Below, one piece after another: positions 46,748-53,640 of a DNA stretch of 53,640 bases; the stretch's first letter is position 1, and each line of letters starts with the position of its first letter. Below the pieces are notes generated by a model. It was given only the letters and a program-made list of their open reading frames with translations. It was not told the origin of the DNA and searched no databases. The DNA is from Bdellovibrionales bacterium. Its GTDB lineage: Bacteria; Bdellovibrionota; UBA1018; CAIMNF01. The stretch lies in NCBI GenBank assembly GCA_018266375.1, contig JAFEAO010000009.1, forward strand, positions 1-53,640. The letters run 5' to 3'. Both the position numbers and the translations under genes were made by a program.

Positions 46748-47475
46748 CTGTTCCCTTTGCCGCCGAGTTGGGATCCATAGAGATCTTCCTCGATCGGGAT
46801 CTGTATATCCGCGGCCTTGCCCTCCAAGCGATACTCTAAAAAGGGGGCGTCGACGACCGCAAGTGGGGTAGATTCGTTGGTTTCCCCCATGAGCAGTACG
46901 GCGACGGCCGCGATCGGGTCGGCGTTGTTGATTTCGGTGACTTTGAACGAGCGGCCAAAGAGATCAGTTTGGCCTCGGCAATCCCGGACTGGCACAAAGC
47001 CGTAGTGGGAGAGCGCTAGACCCGTAACTCCGCGACGTAAAGGTTGGGTGCGCGAGTCGGTCATGATCAGCCCGAAGTCTTTGAACCCGAGCTTCGAAGC
47101 GAGAGACTCATGCAAAGTTTTCAAAGATCCGAAAGGCTCTTTTGGCAAAAGCAGATAGCTACCGTCTTCGGAGTTCGACTCGTCGATTCCCGCGGTCGGA
47201 AAAAGCATGCCGTGTTTTACGGCGAGCACGACTCCATGGAGTGTCTCGCACACCACTTGGTCCGCCTCGCGATCGATGAGCTCGCGCTTGTTCACGCTTG
47301 CGCGAGCGACCACGCGGCCTTCGGCGATGCTAAAAAGTTTTGAAGTGATCGCGAGAATGGACTTCGGACGAATACGCTTGCCTGCGTGTGTCCACACGAA
47401 ATCTGCGATCGATCGGCCCGCTTTGAAGATCGGAGTCGAGATGGGCGCAGCGAGGATCGAGAGAGATTTATTCAT
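46744..47475 (-). CDS. CofE-like gamma-glutamyl ligase (F420_ligase family)
   Basis: This 243-residue protein has the F420_ligase (CofE) segments ILAITSKLFSIAEGRVV, GMLFPTAGIDESN and TDSRTQPLRRGVTGLAL. CofE adds glutamates to coenzyme F420 by GTP use. In the rest of the window there are no other F420 genes, and Bdellovibrionota are not known to make F420. The substrate is therefore open. Some related proteins act on folate or other glutamates. The start overlaps the mscS stop by ATGA, and the end overlaps the protease start the same way. Confidence 0.8.
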   Translation of the reverse strand: MNKSLSILAAPISTPIFKAGRSIADFVWTHAGKRIRPKSILAITSKLFSIAEGRVVARASVNKRELIDREADQVVCETLHGVVLAVKHGMLFPTAGIDESNSEDGSYLLLPKEPFGSLKTLHESLASKLGFKDFGLIMTDSRTQPLRRGVTGLALSHYGFVPVRDCRGQTDLFGRSFKVTEINNADPIAAVAVLLMGETNESTPLAVVDAPFLEYRLEGKAADIQIPIEEDLYGSQLGGKGNR

Positions 47476-48296
47476 GCGGGAGTCAGGCGGGGTTCACCCG
47501 CTTTCGGAAGAGGATAATTTTTTTCGCGCAAGGTTTGATGTAAGCGGCGATATCCTTCGGAAGTCGCTCCGCTTGAGTCCGCGTGGTGGCAGGCGACCTT
47601 AAACTGAAGCGTTGTCACCCACGGGTTGATGTCGACGATCTCGGCGGTGACTCCGAAACCAGCATTGATCTTCGGAATCGATTCGAGAGGTTTTTTAAGC
47701 TCAGCAAGCGCTTGTTCCGGATTTATCTGGCTTGAAATTTGAATCTTCCACACCACTAGGCGGTAGGAGTTCGTGGTGTAGTTCAAAATATTGTCCGAAA
47801 ATATCTTGCCGTTACCGACGAAGATGCGGAGATTCTCGCCGCTATCCACTTGAGTGGCGAACAATCCGATCTCGCGCACGACACCGGTCACGCCTGCGGC
47901 TGCAATGACATCGCCGACCCGGAACGGACGGAACAAGATCAAAAATACGCCTGCAGCGAAGTTCGAGAGCAGGCCTGACCAGGCAACGCCGATCGCGACA
48001 CCCGCGGCGGCTAAGATCGCCGAGAACGAGGTGGTTTCGAACCCGAAGATACTTAAGATCATAAGGAAGAGGAGCGCCTTCAAAAGAAGCCCGAGGGTTG
48101 AATCTGCGTAACGAACCAGCGTGGAATCCACATGCCGGCGTTCCAGGGCCAGCTCGAGCAGGCGACGAAGGGCGCGGACGACGATTCCTCCGATGAACCA
48201 AACGGCAAATGCGCCAGCCACTTTCCAAGCGAACGGAATAGCGTAGGTCGCGATTAAATGGTCGAAACGAGTCAGGTCGGTAACGTATTCTTTCAT
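47472..48296 (-). CDS. MscS-family mechanosensitive channel
   Basis: This 274-residue protein has three membrane segments. GVAIGVAWSGLLSNFAAGVFLILFRPFRVGDVI is the pore-lining third helix and its following loop, given here by parts: AAAGVAIGVAWSG and SNFAAGVFLILFRPFRVGD. The MscS cytoplasmic beta domain follows (GVVREIGLFATQVDSGENLRIFVGN). MscS channels open under membrane tension and release solutes. I chose the ATG at 48296 over a longer frame because the extra sequence has no MscS features. It is the first gene of the mscS-cofE-like-protease operon. Confidence 0.9.
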   Translation of the reverse strand: MKEYVTDLTRFDHLIATYAIPFAWKVAGAFAVWFIGGIVVRALRRLLELALERRHVDSTLVRYADSTLGLLLKALLFLMILSIFGFETTSFSAILAAAGVAIGVAWSGLLSNFAAGVFLILFRPFRVGDVIAAAGVTGVVREIGLFATQVDSGENLRIFVGNGKIFSDNILNYTTNSYRLVVWKIQISSQINPEQALAELKKPLESIPKINAGFGVTAEIVDINPWVTTLQFKVACHHADSSGATSEGYRRLHQTLREKNYPLPKAGEPRLTPA

Positions 48297-48329
48297 GATT
48301 TTATAGCTCAAGATTATCACAAATAAAAA

Positions 48330-48358
48330 TTGACTTATCGCGTTAAGATCGATACGTT
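48330..48358 (+). promoter_or_regulatory. Promoter for the 48367 gene
   Basis: TTGACT (48330-48335) and TACGTT (48353-48358) are separated by 17 bases. The -10 box ends eight bases before the ATG, so the mRNA should start at or next to it. No Shine-Dalgarno sequence is present. Confidence 0.6.
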
Positions 48359-48366
48359 TGCGCGCG

Positions 48367-48828
48367 ATGAAAACTTTGTCTTTGTTTTTGGGTCTATTTT
48401 CGTTCGGGATCGCACAAGCACAATTGGGGATTTCCCCTGCGCAAACGAGTGATTTGAGTTGTAAGTTAATGAGCCCAATCACCCGCGCTAAAGACGGCTC
48501 GGGCATCTATGGATGTGTTTCCAGGCAGATCCTTTTTGGCCTTCAAATGAAGGGTATTACCATCGATAAGGGTAAGGCCATCTCGGATGGCAGCGGCATG
48601 ATCTTGAATTTGCATTGTACATCGGCTGTGCCGACGGGTGTGTTTGCTTACGGTGGAATCACGCCGGGCTTCACCAATAATAAAAATTTCTTTTATCTGC
48701 CGAAAGCATTCGGTCGTTGCTTCGTGACCGGGGACGCGGTTTTACTCAAAAACATCAAGTTTGCAAAAGATGCAATGATTGCTATCACGCCGGTCGGCGC
48801 GCTTAATTCACCGCAAGCTGCCCAGTAA
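48367..48828 (+). CDS. Small secreted protein of unknown function
   Basis: This 153-residue protein has a signal peptide (MKTLSLFLGLFSFGIAQA). The mature part has four cysteines (SDLSCKL, GCVSRQ, LHCTSAV, RCFVTGD), enough for two disulphides. It contains beta-like stretches and no catalytic motif I can name. It is divergent from mscS with 70 bases between start codons. A leaderless promoter lies directly upstream. Its last 26 bases overlap the end of the convergent dapF gene. Confidence 0.65.
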   Translation: MKTLSLFLGLFSFGIAQAQLGISPAQTSDLSCKLMSPITRAKDGSGIYGCVSRQILFGLQMKGITIDKGKAISDGSGMILNLHCTSAVPTGVFAYGGITPGFTNNKNFFYLPKAFGRCFVTGDAVLLKNIKFAKDAMIAITPVGALNSPQAAQ

Positions 48829-49609
48829 AAACTTTTACTGCCGGGCCGACTAACCAGATATTATCGACGCGACCGTCGGAGTGTTTATTGAATTCCACTT
48901 CAAGGGATCCTCCGCGAGTTTGCACATTCATTCGATTCGGACCGATTCTTTGGCTCATGACGATGGCTGCGGCAATCACGCCGGTCCCACAAGAAAGAGT
49001 CTCGTCTTCGACTCCGCGCTCATAGGTGCGGACAAAAATCTGATCGTGATCAAACGATTCCACGAAGTTGACGTTCACCCCGGCCGGCATGAACATCGGT
49101 GAGGTCCGGAGTTTGCGACCTTCAGGCACAATCTCAGCAGTCATCACGTCTTTGGTTGCGACGACGAGGTGGGGGGATCCAGTGTCGAGCACCGATCCCA
49201 CCGGCGTACCGGTAATCTCTTGAACGTCGGTCATCTTGATCGCGATGACCAAGCCCTTCGATCCTATGCCGTGCGGCCCGGATTGAAAACGCGCATCGTG
49301 AGGTCCGTCACTGCCTAAGAAACGATATTTGTCTTTTTTAAGTCCGAGGTCGGCTGCAAATTGGATGAGCGTGCGAGCGCCGTTTCCGCACATGGTACAT
49401 TCGCCACCATCGGAGTTGTAGTTTTTCATTTCGAAATCGAAATCGGAGTGGGCGTTCAACAAAATGAATCCATCGCCGCCGACCCCGAATCGGCGGTCGC
49501 AAATTCCGGAAATTTGCGACCGTGAGAGATGAGTAAGCTCACCCTTGCGATTGTCCGCGAGGATAAAATCGTTACCGGTACCGTGATACTTATGGAATTC
49601 TATGTTCAC
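48803..49609 (-). CDS. dapF: Diaminopimelate epimerase
   Basis: This 268-residue protein is DapF, which converts LL-diaminopimelate to the meso form for peptidoglycan and lysine. The catalytic cysteines are Cys-74 in GGECTMCGNGAR and Cys-207 in EDETLSCGTG. The N-terminus IEFHKYHGTGNDFILADN is conserved. The start is uncertain. The GTG at 49609 gives the conserved start, and a TTG six codons upstream is an alternative. Neither has a clear Shine-Dalgarno sequence. It overlaps the convergent gene ending at 48828. Confidence 0.95.
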   Translation of the reverse strand: MNIEFHKYHGTGNDFILADNRKGELTHLSRSQISGICDRRFGVGGDGFILLNAHSDFDFEMKNYNSDGGECTMCGNGARTLIQFAADLGLKKDKYRFLGSDGPHDARFQSGPHGIGSKGLVIAIKMTDVQEITGTPVGSVLDTGSPHLVVATKDVMTAEIVPEGRKLRTSPMFMPAGVNVNFVESFDHDQIFVRTYERGVEDETLSCGTGVIAAAIVMSQRIGPNRMNVQTRGGSLEVEFNKHSDGRVDNIWLVGPAVKVFTGQLAVN

Positions 49610-49652
49610 GCGATGAGTGTAACTCAATACCCACCGGAGATCGAGAGGGAGA

Positions 49653-50720
49653 TTAAGGGCCGACGTACATGCCGCTGATGCAGGCGAGGTCGGGAGCGTG
49701 AATATACGGAGCGTCGCCGACGCGGGTCAAAGTCTGCGCCGTATCGTTCCAATGGAATTTCTCTATCTTTTCGGCAAACGCAGGTGAGCTTGCGATGTAG
49801 ACATCACTGTTGGCCGCATCGTAAGCCATTGCGGAAGCACCGAACATGTAGGCGTTGTTGGTCATGACGTTGGTCGCGGTTGCGGAATCGATCGCGGTGG
49901 TGCCGGTGTTGTACTGGTAAGAGACCACGAGATTGTCACCAGCAAGTGCACCGGCGTACGCCACGATAAACTTGTCCGCACTCACGCTTGCCGCCGCCAC
50001 CGGCTTGGCCGTCGTGGTCGGGGCCGCTCGCGCACTCACGCAATCTGATGCACCCGCATATCCCGTCGCCGAAATCGCGATGATCTTGTTGTTTGGTGCC
50101 GTGGCCGCGTGTCCGAGCAAAATTTTGCCGTTCGAGAGCTCTTTACCGAAAGTCAGGCTAGTGGTCGAGGTTGCGCAGGGAGCGGCGGGGGCGGAGATAA
50201 AAGCCGAAGCTGCAGGAATGCGCGTGCGGAATGCTGAAATTTTTTCGGCAAGGGTCGTACGAGTGATCAGGTGACCGCCATCGGAGAGTTGAACCACGTC
50301 GCGCAAGGATGCAGCGAGAATGGTGGTATTCAAAAGATATGGCCAGCCGTTTGAACCGTCCCGGCGCACTTGATCGAGGTGGCGGCCGCCGTTTGAGTTT
50401 TCAACCGCGACGAGGATGGTATCCGCGTCTTTGCTGGTGATGCCGACCGGGCTATCGCCCGGGGCTTGCGTGCGGTAGTCGACCATCGTGCCGACACGCG
50501 CGCCGGAATTGAGATCGTACTTTACGATCACGTTGGTCGCGGGTGCGGTAGCAATGCCGCCCGCATAGCATGCGCCGCTTGCGATGTAGAGATAGTTGGC
50601 GGCGGTCGTGACCGCGACTTCGTCCTCTTTTTTCACAAATGGAAGGTTGCACGCGGTTAGCGCGAAGAGCGCCGCCGAGCTCAAACCTAGAACGAAAATG
50701 TTTTTTGCACTCATCCTCAC
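49653..50720 (-). CDS. Lipoprotein with a beta-propeller-like repeat pattern
   Basis: This 355-residue protein has a lipobox (LTAC, Cys-24). The mature part is beta-rich and has several repeats of VxYDLNSG/A-type sequence with Asp and Gly turns, as in beta-propellers. NLYIASGACYAGG and LACISGMYVG near the ends bring cysteines together. I recognise no family. I list the GTG at 50720. The ATG at 50714 is equally possible, and neither has a clear ribosome-binding site. The leader contains two mutually exclusive hairpins. Confidence 0.65.
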   Translation of the reverse strand: MRMSAKNIFVLGLSSAALFALTACNLPFVKKEDEVAVTTAANYLYIASGACYAGGIATAPATNVIVKYDLNSGARVGTMVDYRTQAPGDSPVGITSKDADTILVAVENSNGGRHLDQVRRDGSNGWPYLLNTTILAASLRDVVQLSDGGHLITRTTLAEKISAFRTRIPAASAFISAPAAPCATSTTSLTFGKELSNGKILLGHAATAPNNKIIAISATGYAGASDCVSARAAPTTTAKPVAAASVSADKFIVAYAGALAGDNLVVSYQYNTGTTAIDSATATNVMTNNAYMFGASAMAYDAANSDVYIASSPAFAEKIEKFHWNDTAQTLTRVGDAPYIHAPDLACISGMYVGP

Positions 50721-50761
50721 AAAATCTATTCGGAGCGATCTAAAGAGATCTTTAGATTTTG
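50720..50761 (-). promoter_or_regulatory. Two competing hairpins in the leader of the 49653 gene
   Basis: ATCTAAAG (50738-50745) pairs with CTTTAGAT (50750-50757). CAAAATCTA (50720-50728) pairs with TAGATTTTG (50753-50761). The two stems share bases 50753-50757, so only one can form at a time. The second stem would cover the start region. Confidence 0.4.
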
Positions 50762-50823
50762 AGAATTACTAAATAATCGTCATGCTTTTGACACGAAGAG
50801 TTCGAGAAAGCGTTCAGTGAACT

Positions 50824-51744
50824 CTAGATTTTCTTTTTTAATGCCGTTGCCTGAACCAGGACTTGGTACTGTGACGGAAGGCGGAGCGGCGAAATTTTTT
50901 GTTGGAGCCGGCAAAGAGCATGGCCGCCTTTGATGCGTGCTTTTTGCTTCAAGGATTCGACCATGCGATCGATGATCTCTTGGAATAGATCGGATTTTTC
51001 AGCCTCGACGATTTCGGCTTTTAGATACTGATTGAGGCTGATGACTTCGAGTTCGGTGTAATCGGCAAGTTGCTTGGAATCGTCGCCAATCACTGGAATC
51101 GGCATGAGGGTCGGCAACGGAGTTACCGGCGATTGGTAATGGTACTCGAGTGCTTCGCCCTGTTGCACGGGCTCGTCGCGATCGCGATCCGACGGGACAA
51201 ACTTGAATTTCAATCCCGAGTCGCGCAGTTCCTGAATGATCTTTACGCCCGCGAACTCGCTGATTCGGGGAAAGAACACTTTTCCCGAACGAATTTGCAG
51301 ATCGAGGTCCTGCGAACCGACACCGATTTCATTTTCGGTGATGAAGAGCAGGAGTTTATCGCGCTCGTAAGGCCCGAAGGTTCCGCTCAAATAAAGGTGG
51401 TAGGGGACAAATATATCGACGAGTTGACTCGTGCCTTGTACCGAGTGAGAGTAATTCCGGATCTCGTCCATCACCGGATCGGCGGCATCGGTCTTCTCGG
51501 CGGCGGTCGGCTCCGACGATTCAAACTGAGTTTCAAAGTCATCAGGCTTCGCGGTATCGTTCGTGACGCTCGGTGCCTGGGTTGACGTCGTCGGATCGGG
51601 CAGACTCATATCCGGCATGATCGATTCGAACGAATCGACGGTCTCGGTCGGTGGGTTTGCAAACGTGCCGGTGCCCGGCGCCGATGGCGCGGGAGGAACG
51701 GCGTGAATTCCGGTTAAGTCCTTTTTGTCTGAATCGTCCGACAT
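50824..51744 (-). CDS. Acidic cytoplasmic protein of unknown function
   Basis: This 306-residue protein has a disordered, Pro/Asp/Thr-rich N-terminal 95 residues and no signal peptide. A middle folded part (residues about 110-190; LVDIFVPYHLYLSGTFGPYERDKLLLFI) precedes a helical C-terminal region (EIVEAEKSDLFQEIIDRMVESLKQKA). I recognise no domain. GAGAGAGA lies before the ATG. It is upstream of nothing on its strand for 100 bases and follows secA in the same direction. Confidence 0.7.
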   Translation of the reverse strand: MSDDSDKKDLTGIHAVPPAPSAPGTGTFANPPTETVDSFESIMPDMSLPDPTTSTQAPSVTNDTAKPDDFETQFESSEPTAAEKTDAADPVMDEIRNYSHSVQGTSQLVDIFVPYHLYLSGTFGPYERDKLLLFITENEIGVGSQDLDLQIRSGKVFFPRISEFAGVKIIQELRDSGLKFKFVPSDRDRDEPVQQGEALEYHYQSPVTPLPTLMPIPVIGDDSKQLADYTELEVISLNQYLKAEIVEAEKSDLFQEIIDRMVESLKQKARIKGGHALCRLQQKISPLRLPSQYQVLVQATALKKKI

Positions 51745-51797
51745 CTCTCTCTCAGTGTATCAGAAGATCTGACCACCCGAGACAGTCAAGATGCTGA

Positions 51798-53640
51798 CTA
51801 AGAATTGGCCCCGTGGCATTTTTTGAATTTCTTACCGCTACCGCAAGGACAAAGATCGTTGCGTCCGAGTTTTGAGACGTCCACGTGAGGGGGAAGCGGG
51901 CGAAGCGCGCCTATGCCTGATGATCTGCCGCCACCGGTTGGTCCCCCGCCGCCTAAAGCTTCGCGCGCGGTCGGAAGCCGTCCGCCACCGAGGCCTGAAG
52001 GAGTTAAGGGCGCGCGGCCGCTGACCGGATCGAGAGTATCGACCGCGTTGCGGACCGGAGCTTCGTGGATCTCTTCGCCTTCGATCATTTCGTCGGCCGG
52101 ATTTTCGCCGGTTGTGATTTGGACCGCGTAAAGCTTGCGGACCACGTCGCCGGTGATTTGGCCCATCATCATCTCGAAAAACTTAAAGCCCTGTTTTTTG
52201 TATTCCACGAGCGGATCTTTTTGACCATAACCTTGGAGGCCGATCCCGTCGCGCAAATGGTCCATCGCGAGCAGGTGATCTTTCCAGAGTTGGTCGATCG
52301 TCCCGAGAAGAACCATCTTCTCTACTTGACGGATGATGTCTGGTGAGTATTGCTTCTCTTTGGCTTCATAAGTGGCAGCCGCGATTTTCATGAGGAGCTT
52401 TTTAAGCCCGTCGCCGTTCAACGGTATGATCATGTTTTCGGTAACGTTAGCGTTTGCTTGGAATGTGACCGCGATCGCTTCATTGAGTTCTTTGACGTTG
52501 AGGGAGCTTTCGCCATCGACGCGGCGGAGTTTTCCGCCCGGGAAGAAATCTTCGCAAATCGCGTTGATGATGTCGTTCACCATCGAGAACACCATATCGC
52601 GAAGGCTTTCTTGAGAAAGGACTTCGCGGCGCCAAGCGTAGACCACTTTACGCTGTTGGTTCATGACGTCGTCGTACTCGAGCAAGTGTTTACGAATGTC
52701 GTAGTTATGCGCCTCGACCTTGCGTTGCGCGTTCGCGATCGCTTTGGTGATCCACGGGTGTTCGATCGGAAGATCGTCTTCCATGAAGCGCTTGATGTTG
52801 ACGCCGCCGAAAATACGCATCAAATCGTCGTCGAGAGACAGATAGAATTTTGATTTACCCGGATCGCCTTGACGGCCGGCACGACCGCGGAGCTGGTTAT
52901 CGATCCGGCGTGATTCGTGACGTTCAGTGCCGAGAATGTAAAGGCCGCCGAGCGCTTTCACTTCGTCGCGGTCCGCTTTTACTTTTTCGTTCCAGCGCGC
53001 GAGGTTTTCTTCGTATTTGTTTTTCCAAGCGATCATGTCCTCGTCCGTCGCTTCAGGCGCGAGCGGTCCGGTTTCTTGCTTGGCGATGAACTCCGGGTTG
53101 CCGCCGAGGAGGATGTCGGTCCCCCGACCGGCCATGTTGGTACTGATCGTGACCGCACCCTTGCGCCCGGCTTGCGCCACGATCTCCGCCTCGCGGTCGT
53201 TTTGCTTGGCGTTCAAGACATTGTGCTTGATGCCTTCGGCGCGGAGGTGCTTGGCGAGCTGCTCGGATTTGTCGACCGATACGGTACCGACGAGAACCGG
53301 CTGGCCCTTTTCGGTCGCGGCGCGGATTTCGTCGATGATCGCTTTTGTTTTCGACGCTTCTGATTTGTAAATCACATCCGCATCGTCCGCACGGATATTC
53401 GGGCGGTTGGTCGGAATGATCGAAACGTCGAGCTTGTAGATCTGTTTGAACTCGGTCGCCTCGGTATCCGCGGTACCGGTCATGCCTGAAAGTTTGTTGT
53501 ACATCCGGAAATAGTTTTGGAAGGTGATCGTCGCGAGCGTTTGGTTTTCGCTCTCGATCTTTACGCCTTCTTTAGCCTCGATCGCCTGGTGGAGACCGTC
53601 GCTCCATCTCCGTCCGGGCATCAACCGGCCGGTAAACTCG
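51798..53640 (-). CDS. secA: Preprotein translocase ATPase SecA, C-terminal part
   Basis: The first 613 visible residues start mid-protein at [18 protein letters not shown], and the gene continues past the window edge at 53640. The visible part has the second nucleotide-binding domain: [32 protein letters not shown]. It then has the helical scaffold and wing domains and ends in the zinc-binding SEC-C motif [14 protein letters not shown]. SecA drives secretory proteins through SecYEG. A Gly/Pro-rich linker precedes the zinc motif. The N-terminal nucleotide-binding domain 1 lies outside the window. Confidence 0.97.
   Translation of the reverse strand, partial: EFTGRLMPGRRWSDGLHQAIEAKEGVKIESENQTLATITFQNYFRMYNKLSGMTGTADTEATEFKQIYKLDVSIIPTNRPNIRADDADVIYKSEASKTKAIIDEIRAATEKGQPVLVGTVSVDKSEQLAKHLRAEGIKHNVLNAKQNDREAEIVAQAGRKGAVTISTNMAGRGTDILLGGNPEFIAKQETGPLAPEATDEDMIAWKNKYEENLARWNEKVKADRDEVKALGGLYILGTERHESRRIDNQLRGRAGRQGDPGKSKFYLSLDDDLMRIFGGVNIKRFMEDDLPIEHPWITKAIANAQRKVEAHNYDIRKHLLEYDDVMNQQRKVVYAWRREVLSQESLRDMVFSMVNDIINAICEDFFPGGKLRRVDGESSLNVKELNEAIAVTFQANANVTENMIIPLNGDGLKKLLMKIAAATYEAKEKQYSPDIIRQVEKMVLLGTIDQLWKDHLLAMDHLRDGIGLQGYGQKDPLVEYKKQGFKFFEMMMGQITGDVVRKLYAVQITTGENPADEMIEGEEIHEAPVRNAVDTLDPVSGRAPLTPSGLGGGRLPTAREALGGGGPTGGGRSSGIGALRPLPPHVDVSKLGRNDLCPCGSGKKFKKCHGANS

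Noticed and set aside
46744..47475. Coenzyme F420 synthesis in this organism
   Set aside because: One CofE-like protein alone does not show an F420 pathway.

Overview
The window reads as chromosomal DNA of a free-living or predatory Gram-negative bacterium, most likely a member of the Bdellovibrionota. This is an inference from gene content, not a database match. The supporting content is an alternative complex III joined to a caa3-type oxidase, many short secreted proteins and lipoproteins, two trypsin-like serine proteases, a papain-like peptidase beside a lytic transglycosylase, a kinase with the HRDVSPQN loop, and a PilZ protein with GYF-like repeats. I see no CRISPR array, rRNA, tRNA, prophage or insertion sequence.

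Layout. 1-5035: a small barrel-like protein, a GNAT acetyltransferase, a small secreted protein and a 1202-residue exported repeat protein. 5144-8972 (minus): an MltB-type transglycosylase, a C1A-like peptidase, a PuuD-like membrane protein and a lipoprotein. 9207-14610: UvrD-family helicase, thyA-folA, an XRE regulator and an HNH nuclease. 14817-22392: actABCDEF, a tightly overlapping operon for alternative complex III. 22451-28219 (minus): a double-LamG lipoprotein, a C45-like Ntn-hydrolase and heme O synthase (ctaB). 28293-33416: sco1-ctaC-ctaD-ctaE-ctaF, an A2-type caa3 oxidase in which subunits II and IV both carry cytochrome c domains. 33611-40247: a trypsin-like protease, gpmA, feoAB behind a Fur-like palindrome, a GYF/PilZ protein, kamA and a lipoprotein. 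40341-45965: a signalling block with a Ser/Thr kinase, an OmpR-type regulator, an unlisted-size 48-residue protein, a STAS-like protein, an outer-membrane barrel and a SpoIIE-type phosphatase. 45983-48296 (minus): an mscS-cofE-like-trypsin operon. 48367-53640: a small secreted protein, dapF, a lipoprotein, an unrecognised acidic protein and the C-terminal two thirds of secA.

How the genes work together. The central theme is respiration. ActABCDEF oxidises quinol and feeds electrons to cytochrome c domains and the caa3 oxidase. Sco1 (copper delivery) and CtaB (heme O) mature the oxidase. The surrounding genes mostly build or remodel the envelope or sense its state.

The least expected feature is in the regulatory DNA. 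At least six genes (uvrD-like, LamG lipoprotein, gpmA, feoA, kamA and the 48367 gene) have a sigma70-type promoter whose -10 box lies only 7-12 bases before the start codon, and none has a Shine-Dalgarno sequence. These look like leaderless or near-leaderless mRNAs. They sit beside genes with normal ribosome-binding sites, so two initiation modes probably coexist. Other points are a 48-residue gene linked by ATGA overlaps on both sides to a STAS-like gene and a response regulator, several strong hairpins in 5' leaders, and an unusual mscS/cofE/protease operon.
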